NCBI GenBank assembly: GCA_003554185.1
Contig: PWFU01000087.1
Coordinates: 1 to 54,799 of the forward strand
Direction of reading: 5' to 3'
From: Candidatus Dojkabacteria bacterium
Lineage (GTDB): Bacteria > Patescibacteriota > Dojkabacteria > SC72 > T1SED10-24
Length of the DNA stretch: 54,799 nt
Below, piece by piece: positions 1 through 7,500 of this stretch. Made by a program: the position numbers and the translations under genes. The notes under the pieces are model-generated. The model did no database searches. It was given only the letters and a program-made list of their open reading frames with translations, and was not told the DNA's origin. The stretch's first letter is position 1, and each line of letters begins with the position of its first letter.

Positions 1-2383
1 CTAATTTAGAATAAATGTTGTTATGATTTTTAACATTTTTAATTACTAGTTCAGGAGAACCACTACCAACAGTAAAAATAGCTAAACTACCATTTGAAAA
101 AACCTTGTGTATAAAACCCTGGTGTTTTGTAATATGATCAATCCTATTGTGTAAAACAGAAGTCTTTTGTTTAAAAAAGACCCCCTCCTGCTTTATAATC
201 CTCTCTGGTTGAATTCTGTAAGTAATTCTTCTCAAAATTATAATTGTTGAAGGAATAGTAATAGGTAAAGTTATGATTAATGGAAAAAGAATAATTGAAA
301 TGAGAATGAGGGTTGATAAAGAATTTGCTAGAACAGGTTTAAAAACTTCTAAATCTTTTTCAAAATTTGGTTCTGAAGACAAAACCTTGTTTGTTCTAAA
401 AGGATACTTGTATAGTAAAACATCTATCTCATTATGAACATCTACTACATTATCTAAATAATTTATTGTAAAACCAGAAGGAACAACACTTACCTGTCCA
501 TCTTGATTTGAAGGATTTTTTAGAACATTCTCCCCAGCAACATTAAAAGTCAACCTACCTTTATTTGATTTAGGATATTTTATTGAAACCAAATCCTTAA
601 TATTACTATACAATGCATAATTTTGTTGTTTAAAAAGCCAACCTTTTTGAAAAAAAACATAAGTTTCAAAAAAGAATATCTTTGAATATCTATAATATTT
701 TCTTCTAATTAATGTTATTAAAATTGTAAGGGTTAATAATAGTAAAAAGGCAATTAAGAATTCTAAATAGAAGATTGAGGCTATTAATAATCCTAAATGT
801 ATCAAAATCAAGAAAATGGAAAAGAATAGATTACCTTTTAACATATCTCTGAAAGAAAAGTTTGATTGATATTTTTCTAAAACCTTTTCTTCTTTAATAT
901 CGTTCTTTAAAAGGATGTTTTTTATAACTTCGTTGTCCTTTTGTATGTGTAAAAAAGTTACGTTTTGATTAGAACCTATCGAAGTAAAAATTACCGTTAC
1001 TGTATTGAATAGTCTATCAATAATGTTCTCTTTTATAATTATGCTGGTTGTTTTATCAATGGTAAATTCTTTTCTTTTGGAAGTTAAAAAATTAAATTCT
1101 TGACTAACACTATCTGGATTAACATTGAATTTTGTACAATATACGACTATGAATTGCGAGAATAAATATATTATGTATGCAGGTATTGCATATATAGCTA
1201 TAGGGATTAAGACTACTAATGAAACAGCAAAATCCGGATAAAATACTGCTGTGATTATTGCAGTTATAAATACGGCTAGTATTACAAGTATTGCGAATAT
1301 AATGCTCCCGATTATTTTTCTAATAAATGTGATTTTTAATTCTTGAGTATATTGATTCTCTTGTTTTTCTAATACCTCTACTTCACTCTCTTCTTCTTTC
1401 TTTTCTCCTATTCTATCTTGTACCAAAGATCCAGTTGTCTTTATTAAATGAGAGATATGCTCTCTCATAGTTTTACCATTGTTTATCATGGTAAAGGAGA
1501 TATCATTTTCAGAGCCTTGTGAGCTTAATTTTATGTTATACAGATCTAAAATCTTTTGCCAAAAGTTTTGACTTATATCACAATTTGCAAGATTCTCTAT
1601 TGGTATAAAAGAATAATTTTTTGTAAGAAAAAGTTCTTGGTATTCAATCATATCTTCATATAGATAGTATGTTGTCATCTTTATTTTCATGTAAAAGTAT
1701 GCAGCTATTATTACTATAATAATGAAAATTAATGGTATAGCTAAAATCCATATAAAGAAGGATACTTGAGAGATTAATGCTATAAATGCTGTATCTATAA
1801 AAGCTAATAATATAACCAAAAGAGAACCAAGGAGGCCTGAAATACCATATATTGCCATACCAAGGAGGTTAGGTTTTTCTTGTTGGAGGAGTTTATCTCT
1901 GCTTAAATTAAAACCATTTTCTTCCATTGTCTTAGAAACTTTTTGGTATACGTCATTTGTTTTTTCAATATTTGAAAAACGAATTTCAGAAGCTGAACTA
2001 CCCGCTGCTTTTATTTCAATACTACCTGTCCCAAAAAGTTTCTTCTCAATAAAAGGTAGTTTCATCGTTACCTGGGTTATATTCTTAATAACCAATTCTG
2101 TTTCATAATCTGAAAATATCCCCCCACCCTTCATTATTACTCGATTATTTCTCAATATATATTCTTCTTTCCTATACCTAACGGATAAATTGTAATAGTA
2201 AATTCCCCCTATTATTAAAAATAGTAGAATTGCTGGAAGAATTAATATGGGTTTTTCTAATCCTATTATAAAAAAAAGGACTAGGATTACTAGCACTACT
2301 ACTGAAATAAACAACAATGGTACAAGTGGTAAATAGACAAAAGGTCCTCTGTTGGGTTTTATTTTGTTTGTAGCTTTTGTCAT
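1..2383 (-). CDS. YdbT-like membrane protein with tandem bacterial PH domains (3' end outside window)
   Basis: An open frame runs on the minus strand from ATG at 2383 to the left edge, 794 codons without a stop, so the C-terminus is missing. The translation alternates pairs of hydrophobic helices (about residues 15-65, 175-230, 345-410, 510-560, 675-715) with polar segments that look like bPH_2 domains (about 68-152, 236-315, 415-500, 570-660, 715-794). The first has the typical GTGSIEIKAAG strand and a closing DVYQKV helix; the last has RIDHITKHQG and SLAIFTVGSG. That is the organisation of YdbS/YdbT-type proteins, but with about five PH modules, longer than the usual YdbT of around 500 residues. 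Function is unknown; a role at the membrane is inferred. Divergent from the next gene. Confidence 0.8.
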   Translation of the reverse strand, partial: MTKATNKIKPNRGPFVYLPLVPLLFISVVVLVILVLFFIIGLEKPILILPAILLFLIIGGIYYYNLSVRYRKEEYILRNNRVIMKGGGIFSDYETELVIKNITQVTMKLPFIEKKLFGTGSIEIKAAGSSASEIRFSNIEKTNDVYQKVSKTMEENGFNLSRDKLLQQEKPNLLGMAIYGISGLLGSLLVILLAFIDTAFIALISQVSFFIWILAIPLIFIIIVIIAAYFYMKIKMTTYYLYEDMIEYQELFLTKNYSFIPIENLANCDISQNFWQKILDLYNIKLSSQGSENDISFTMINNGKTMREHISHLIKTTGSLVQDRIGEKKEEESEVEVLEKQENQYTQELKITFIRKIIGSIIFAILVILAVFITAIITAVFYPDFAVSLVVLIPIAIYAIPAYIIYLFSQFIVVYCTKFNVNPDSVSQEFNFLTSKRKEFTIDKTTSIIIKENIIDRLFNTVTVIFTSIGSNQNVTFLHIQKDNEVIKNILLKNDIKEEKVLEKYQSNFSFRDMLKGNLFFSIFLILIHLGLLIASIFYLEFLIAFLLLLTLTILITLIRRKYYRYSKIFFFETYVFFQKGWLFKQQNYALYSNIKDLVSIKYPKSNKGRLTFNVAGENVLKNPSNQDGQVSVVPSGFTINYLDNVVDVHNEIDVLLYKYPFRTNKVLSSEPNFEKDLEVFKPVLANSLSTLILISIILFPLIITLPITIPSTIIILRRITYRIQPERIIKQEGVFFKQKTSVLHNRIDHITKHQGFIHKVFSNGSLAIFTVGSGSPELVIKNVKNHNNIYSKL

Positions 2384-2516
2384 AGTAAATAATGCTTTAG
2401 CCTTTACGATAGTTATTTTAGCAAAAATCCCTTTTTTATGTAATAGTGTTGTTTTAATTCTTGCATCTTTGTTTTTTTATTGTTAGGATGAATAAATAAG
2501 TTTTGAATTTTTTGTT

Positions 2517-3020
2517 ATGTTTAAGAAATTTGCTTTTATTATACCTATGATATGTATAACTCTCTTTCTGCTTTCTGTGTTTTTTGGAGGGAGTGTTATG
2601 GCAGAAGAAGGTAGTTTCTCAGGTACTTTGGATACTACTGAGGATGGGTATTCTGTAACTGATGAAGAAGGAAGCACTACAAATTTTCAATATGATACTG
2701 ATTTGAGTGAGTATGTTGGAGAGACAGTTGAAGTAAGTTATTCTGGAACATTAGATGATTTTACAATTACAGATATTGCATTATCTGATGGGGAGCCTGT
2801 GATAACAGATACAGAAGAAGTTGTAACTGGCGAAACATTGCCTGAAACAAATGTATTTTCTTTTTCAATCATTTTAGTAGGTATGGGTCTTTTGTTATCT
2901 GGTGTGTTTCTTTATAAAACAAAAAATACTGATTATTTTGAAAATATAAATCTTTTGATATTTCGAATTAGAGATCCGAAAAGATACTTTGAAGAGAAGG
3001 TTGTTAAAGAATCCGATTGA
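2517..3020 (+). CDS. exported small protein with C-terminal membrane anchor
   Basis: This 167-residue protein has an N-terminal hydrophobic segment (about 5-28) resembling a signal peptide with a possible cleavage near VMAEE, an acidic beta-rich segment (30-108) that could be an OB-like or small beta-barrel domain, and a second hydrophobic helix (about 113-133) followed by a short basic cytoplasmic tail. I do not recognise the family. No clear Shine-Dalgarno sequence precedes the ATG. The gene ends in TGA, one of the observations showing that TGA is a stop here. It is divergent from the PH-domain gene and stands alone. Confidence 0.7.
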   Translation: MFKKFAFIIPMICITLFLLSVFFGGSVMAEEGSFSGTLDTTEDGYSVTDEEGSTTNFQYDTDLSEYVGETVEVSYSGTLDDFTITDIALSDGEPVITDTEEVVTGETLPETNVFSFSIILVGMGLLLSGVFLYKTKNTDYFENINLLIFRIRDPKRYFEEKVVKESD

Positions 3021-3034
3021 GACTTTCTACATAC

Positions 3035-3064
3035 TTGGACTTATACCAGGCCCTATAGTATAAT
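3035..3064 (+). promoter_or_regulatory. candidate promoter of the 141-residue hypothetical
   Basis: A consensus -10 box TATAAT lies at 3059-3064, with a weak -35 candidate TTGGAC at 3035-3040 (18-nt spacer). The predicted start lies about 32 nt before the ATG at 3103. Confidence 0.45.
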
Positions 3065-3102
3065 CTACGATATTCTGTGCATAAGTTTTAAAGTATGAGA
3101 AT

Positions 3103-3528
3103 ATGGAAACTAATGAGGAAGTAAATAATATTGAAAATCTCAAAGAAGAAATTAGTCGCAAAGAAGAAGAATTAGAAGCAGCAGTCAACTTGTATACACA
3201 GGTTTATCCTGGAGAACACCCGGAGGATAATATTTTGGAGAGAAAAAAAATGAGCGATAGATTACTTGATCCAGAAGTTAGTAGCGCTAAAAAGGATGCA
3301 ATTACAGATCTTTTAGGCAAAGAGGGAGAATTTGTAGAATATTTATCTGAACTACCTGAAGAAATTTTTGAAGAATATCAAGATGATTTACAAAGAAATT
3401 TTATTAATGCTTTGTCATCAAAAGAATATCAAGATGAAAAAATCTCTTCTCAATACTTCAAAAATTGGAGGTATAAGTTAAAACTGGTTCTATTCGCCGA
3501 ATACAAGAGAGAGTCAGATAATTGTTAA
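3103..3528 (+). CDS. charged helical hypothetical protein
   Basis: The 141-residue soluble protein is rich in Glu and Lys. Its N-terminal 35 residues (NLKEEISRKEEELEAAVNLY) look like a coiled coil; the remainder is predicted mostly helical. No signal peptide, membrane segment or catalytic motif is visible, and I do not recognise the family. A TATAAT box about 40 nt upstream supports expression. It converges with ispG, with only 4 nt between the two stop codons. Confidence 0.6.
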   Translation: METNEEVNNIENLKEEISRKEEELEAAVNLYTQVYPGEHPEDNILERKKMSDRLLDPEVSSAKKDAITDLLGKEGEFVEYLSELPEEIFEEYQDDLQRNFINALSSKEYQDEKISSQYFKNWRYKLKLVLFAEYKRESDNC

Positions 3529-3532
3529 AATA

Positions 3533-4600
3533 TTATTTAACAAGTTCATCAATAAAACTCCTGATTTTTTCTGGTTTTATTGTTTGAACATATTCACCAT
3601 CTTTAAAAAACAGAGCCTCATCATTTTCATTCCCTACAAGTGCTAAGTCAGCTTGCTTGGCTTCTCCTAAGCCATTTACAATACAACCCATTACTGCGAA
3701 CTTTTTAGGATCTTCACCAAATTTATCTGCAACATCCTCTAGATACTTGCATATATCTTCTACAGGGATGCTTGTTCTTGCACAAGTTGGGCAGCTAATT
3801 ATGCTTAGTCCTCTTTCCCTAATTTTTGTGGATTTTAGTATCTCCCAACCTGCTTTGACCTCTTCAACAGGGTCACCCGTAAGAGATACTCTTATAGTGT
3901 CTCCTATACCTTTTAATAGTAAATCTCCTATCCCAATTGAAGATTTAATTATTCCAGACATTGCTCTACCCGATTCTGTGATTCCTAGATGTATAGGCCA
4001 ATCTCCTTTTTTAGATAATATTTCATGACATTTAATTGTTGCTAAAACATCAGTTGATTTAACAGATACAACAATATCCCAAAAGTCTAAATCTTCTAAA
4101 ATTTTTATAGAGCGAAGAGCAGCCTCTGCCATACCCTCTGGAGTAACTTTATCATCATATTTTTTGATAATATCTTTTGGCAATGAACCGCTATTTATGC
4201 CTACTCTAATTGAGACATCATTTTTCTTAGAAGTCTCAACAATCTTTTCTATACCTTCTTGACTGTCTATGTTTCCTGGATTGATTCTTATCTTGTCTGC
4301 TCCATAGTTTATAGATTCTACAGCCAATTTCCATTCAAAATGTATATCTGCTACTAAAGGGATTGATATTTTATTTTTTATTTTTTCTAAGGCCTTAACA
4401 GACTCCATGTCAGGAGTAGACACCCTTATAATTTCACATCCTGCTTCTTCAACTCTTTTGATTTGGTCTATAGTTGCTTTTGTATCACTAGTTTTCGTAT
4501 TCGTCATTGACTGAACAAGTATTGGATTATCTCCACCAATATATTTATCTCCTATTTTGACAATTCTTGTTTTTTTTCTTTTTATTTGTTCTTGTTTCAT
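3533..4600 (-). CDS. ispG: 4-hydroxy-3-methylbut-2-en-1-yl diphosphate synthase (IspG/GcpE)
   Basis: IspG converts MEcPP to HMBPP, the penultimate step of the MEP isoprenoid pathway, using a [4Fe-4S] cluster. The 355-residue length fits the short bacterial form. An N-terminal TIM-barrel region carries the typical PILVQSMTNTKT and ADIHF segments. The C-terminal domain has the cluster ligands Cys270 and Cys273 (CPTCART), Cys306 (GCIVNG) and Glu313 (GLGEA). Its ATG overlaps the ispH stop as ATGA (4597-4600), so it is probably translationally coupled and in one operon with ispH, which catalyses the next step. Fe-S assembly genes (suf) lie elsewhere in the window. Confidence 0.97.
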   Translation of the reverse strand: MKQEQIKRKKTRIVKIGDKYIGGDNPILVQSMTNTKTSDTKATIDQIKRVEEAGCEIIRVSTPDMESVKALEKIKNKISIPLVADIHFEWKLAVESINYGADKIRINPGNIDSQEGIEKIVETSKKNDVSIRVGINSGSLPKDIIKKYDDKVTPEGMAEAALRSIKILEDLDFWDIVVSVKSTDVLATIKCHEILSKKGDWPIHLGITESGRAMSGIIKSSIGIGDLLLKGIGDTIRVSLTGDPVEEVKAGWEILKSTKIRERGLSIISCPTCARTSIPVEDICKYLEDVADKFGEDPKKFAVMGCIVNGLGEAKQADLALVGNENDEALFFKDGEYVQTIKPEKIRSFIDELVK

Positions 4601-5442
4601 AATTCTTTCTTTATTTCTTCTAAATATTTAATTACATCTTCTATAATCCATCTTGGAGCAGAAGTTCCACTAATTACTCCTACATTCATACCATCTTTGA
4701 ACCAATCTTTATTAATATCATCTTGGTTTTCAATACCTTGTACATTACCTCCTGCTTCATTAATTACTTTGACCAGACTTTGAGTATTAGAACTGTTTTT
4801 TGAACCAATAACTAAAACAAGATCAGTTTTTTGGGAAAGTTCTTTTGCTTCTTTTTGCCTGTTTGTTACCGTATTGCAAAAAGTATCACGGACTTCTACA
4901 TCATCTACTATTTTTTCTATGGCTTTAATTATTTTATAGACGGCTTCTGGATTTTGGGTCGTTTGCATTACTATACCTACTTTTTTTAATCCTTTGAGAG
5001 AATCTATTTCTTCTTCCTTTTCTATTACTATCCCATCTTCATCAATTCCGCCATTTAGTGCCATTACTTCGGGGTGATCTTTCTTACCTATGATTACAAC
5101 TTGCCTGTTTTCTTCTCTTAATGCCCTAGCTTTATCTTGAGCTTTTCTGACTAGAGGGCAAGTTGCATCTACGATGTTTAAATTCTTTTTTTCGAGTTCT
5201 TTTATTGTCGAATTTCCTACTCCATGAGCCCTAATTATTACAGTGCCTTCTTTTGCTTCATCAGTGGAAAATAAAAAATTCAGACCTTTCTCCTCTAGCT
5301 TGTTTACAACATCCTCATTATGAACTAGATGCCCCAGCATGTGACAACTCTCCTCACAGTTCTCTAGAGTGTCCATACTTAAATCATAAGCCCTATCAAC
5401 TCCAAAACAAAAACCTATATTCTTAGCCACTAATATGTTCAT
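4597..5442 (-). CDS. ispH: 4-hydroxy-3-methylbut-2-enyl diphosphate reductase (IspH/LytB)
   Basis: IspH reduces HMBPP to IPP and DMAPP, ending the MEP pathway. The 281 residues contain all the expected landmarks: Cys12 (GFCFGVDRA), His41 (GHLVHNEDVV), His73 (IRAHGVG), Cys95 (DATCPLV), Glu125 (DHPEV), Thr161-Thr162, Cys189 (DTFCNT) and the substrate-binding SKNSSNT segment followed by SGTSAP. The three cysteines bind the Fe-S cluster. It is first of the ispH-ispG pair by direction of transcription. Its ATG overlaps the stop of a 32-codon upstream ORF as TAATG, suggesting that translation may depend on that ORF. Confidence 0.97.
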   Translation of the reverse strand: MNILVAKNIGFCFGVDRAYDLSMDTLENCEESCHMLGHLVHNEDVVNKLEEKGLNFLFSTDEAKEGTVIIRAHGVGNSTIKELEKKNLNIVDATCPLVRKAQDKARALREENRQVVIIGKKDHPEVMALNGGIDEDGIVIEKEEEIDSLKGLKKVGIVMQTTQNPEAVYKIIKAIEKIVDDVEVRDTFCNTVTNRQKEAKELSQKTDLVLVIGSKNSSNTQSLVKVINEAGGNVQGIENQDDINKDWFKDGMNVGVISGTSAPRWIIEDVIKYLEEIKKEL

Positions 5443-5540
5443 TATCTCGTGACTGATTTTAGTTGGGGTAAGATATCATTTTTTCTCGCATGTTTCAATA
5501 TGTCATAAACTCTTGTTCTTTGTAATATTTTTCCTTCCAT
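5442..5540 (-). CDS. 32-residue ORF coupled to ispH (leader peptide or small protein)
   Basis: An ORF too short for common cut-offs starts at ATG 5540-5538 and ends with TAA at 5444-5442, so that stop and ispH start share a base (TAATG). The peptide starts MEGKILQRTRVYDILKHARK and is basic with amphipathic helical character. An in-frame TAA lies a few codons upstream, so it is not the tail of a longer frame. It could be a real small protein, a leader that controls ispH translation, or chance. The exact stop/start overlap, seen at other gene pairs here, is the main support. Confidence 0.4.
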   Translation of the reverse strand: MEGKILQRTRVYDILKHARKNDILPQLKSVTR

Positions 5541-5553
5541 GCGAATATTTTTA

Positions 5554-6339
5554 TTAATTTACTATTATTTCATTATCGGTAACATAGATATCTCTGGCAG
5601 CAATGATTTTTAAATTTGCAAGATACTCAGCAATATAGGGGTATTCCCTATTACCTTTTTGTCTAAAAACTTTACAATTTTGTTTGAACTCATTCCAATC
5701 GTACTCATCTATTTCTAATTTTCTTGGATATTCTACAAAATTTACTGATGCAATAAAATCCGCTAGAGTTTCTTCAGGATGTGTATTTATAAGCTTTATA
5801 TAATCTATTTCCTTATATATTTTTTCCTCCCAACCGTTTATTCCTAATACTTCTTGAATATCCATAGCATTAAACAGGTATGGGAATAGGATTCTGAAAT
5901 CTCTAAGTGATCTGTACAATTCATATGTATGATTATATTCTTCGAATAGTTCGATTTGTTGAGATAAGTGTTTATGGAGTTCCATGTGTGCTATACCATC
6001 GAAAATTTTTTCATAATATTTTGGATATATTATTTTTGCCCAAATTGCATTATTAAAATATTTTACTGGATTATATTCTTCGTATCTTAAAAAATAAGAT
6101 TCATTTTTTATATGTTCATAAATATTCTCGTCATTTTCTAATTTCATTTCAGGATATAATATAGCTAGAGCTGCCCGAGTTTGTTTAATATCTTCTGGAG
6201 TATATATATTATTAAATGGAACGATATTTTCTGTCCATATTTCAAGATTTTGTGAATTTGTAATTTCTATGAATTTAGTAATATCCTGCTCTGGTATGTC
6301 TTCTTCTAAATTTAATTTTTCGTAATTTTCTTTAGACAT
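5554..6339 (-). CDS. hypothetical protein
   Basis: This 261-residue soluble protein is acidic and rich in Tyr, Ile and Glu, predicted mostly helical, with no signal peptide, membrane segment, cysteine cluster or catalytic motif that I recognise. It lies 63 nt downstream of the HExxH protein gene on the same strand and may be co-transcribed with it. A TATAAA sequence sits about 12-17 nt before the ATG, so it could also have its own start. Confidence 0.6.
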   Translation of the reverse strand: MSKENYEKLNLEEDIPEQDITKFIEITNSQNLEIWTENIVPFNNIYTPEDIKQTRAALAILYPEMKLENDENIYEHIKNESYFLRYEEYNPVKYFNNAIWAKIIYPKYYEKIFDGIAHMELHKHLSQQIELFEEYNHTYELYRSLRDFRILFPYLFNAMDIQEVLGINGWEEKIYKEIDYIKLINTHPEETLADFIASVNFVEYPRKLEIDEYDWNEFKQNCKVFRQKGNREYPYIAEYLANLKIIAARDIYVTDNEIIVN

Positions 6340-6402
6340 AAAAATAAATTTTATAGTTTAAATAACAGCTTTTTATATATACACATATTGAGTATAGAAA
6401 AT

Positions 6403-7437
6403 TTATTTTAAATTAAATATATCCCAGTAATTACTCATTATTTCTGCTGCAAATTCATTAGCTATTCTTTCTTCAGGCAATTCTCTAATCATCTTGTTTT
6501 GTAATTTTATGAATGAGTTCACATCCATATTTTTGTATTTCTCTTCTAATCCTTCAATTTCACTGAGTTTTAATACTCCATCTTTTAAATTTTGACTTAT
6601 CTTTCTAAAATCTTCTCCTTTTTTTTGTATTGGTAAATTCTGTAAGCTTTTTTTATTACGTTCTAAAAGCTTTTCGTACGCCTCTTTTCTGGAAGAATAT
6701 TCTGAGATGAAATTGTATATAAAGTCGTATGCATGTCCTACTTCATGTAGAAATATGAAGGTTTTTATTTGAGATTCTGTAATTTCATTTTTATCTATAT
6801 TGAGATATTCTTCCATCATTTTTCTCAGTGAACCATTTACTTCCTTTCTATAGAAAGATGAATTTTCTCCTGGCATCCTAATGATTGTGTTTATGGGTTT
6901 GTATAAGCAGTGGGGTCTACTACAAGAAGTATCTAATTTGAAATCTATAAATTTTTGTATCTCAGGATAATTTGTATTTACAGCTCTTATAGCATTTAGA
7001 ATTTCTTCCCCGCTTGATAACAATATTTCTGCTTTTCTGGCATTTCTAATCTTTTCTTTAAACTCTTTTAAACTGTTTTTACTTTTTATAGTCTTGTTCT
7101 CCTTTTTAGAGTGGAATTTTTCATTATGTTCTCTCAACTTAAAATTAATGACTGTTTCACTATTTTCAAGTAGAACTATTTTTTGTTCACTTGGGATATC
7201 TGGATTATCCAGAATTTCAATGTATTTTTCTTCCAAGTAATTTATTTTTTTGTCTAAAAGTCTGGGTCTTAGTAAATCAGAATCTTTTACAATATCTTCA
7301 AAAGTTTCAGTAGTATATTGTTTTATATAATTCAATCTACTTGCTTGAAGGCTTTGTTCACGAGCTTTAAATTCCTCGATATTACTGAACGGGGGTTCGA
7401 ATTCATAATTTGTTTTTCTTTTTTCAAATAATTCCAT
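6403..7437 (-). CDS. zincin-like metalloprotease-fold protein (HExxH)
   Basis: The 344-residue protein carries a zinc-peptidase signature, FLHEVGHAYDFIYNF, at about residues 230-244: two histidines and the catalytic glutamate of HExxH in a helix. A downstream acidic helix near residues 325-333 (EERIANEFAAEIM) is a candidate for the third zinc ligand, as in gluzincins. The N-terminal half is charged and helical with no motif I know. There is no signal peptide, so it would act in the cytoplasm. A TATAAT box about 35 nt before the ATG is a plausible promoter. Family unknown; the metalloprotease call rests on the motif. Confidence 0.6.
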   Translation of the reverse strand: MELFEKRKTNYEFEPPFSNIEEFKAREQSLQASRLNYIKQYTTETFEDIVKDSDLLRPRLLDKKINYLEEKYIEILDNPDIPSEQKIVLLENSETVINFKLREHNEKFHSKKENKTIKSKNSLKEFKEKIRNARKAEILLSSGEEILNAIRAVNTNYPEIQKFIDFKLDTSCSRPHCLYKPINTIIRMPGENSSFYRKEVNGSLRKMMEEYLNIDKNEITESQIKTFIFLHEVGHAYDFIYNFISEYSSRKEAYEKLLERNKKSLQNLPIQKKGEDFRKISQNLKDGVLKLSEIEGLEEKYKNMDVNSFIKLQNKMIRELPEERIANEFAAEIMSNYWDIFNLK

Positions 7438-7500
7438 TTTGGAATAAATAAAAATCTATTAGAACGGGATTATACAATATTTGATATACAATAGAAATTG

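Noticed and set aside
3657-4028. Plus-strand open frame opposite ispG
   Set aside because: Complement of a clearly identified enzyme; no sign of independent coding.
5486-5545. Distant inverted repeat CGCATG/CATGCG upstream of ispH
   Set aside because: Six base pairs over about 50 nt in AT-rich sequence is too weak to call a hairpin or operator, and both arms lie in or beside a candidate coding frame.
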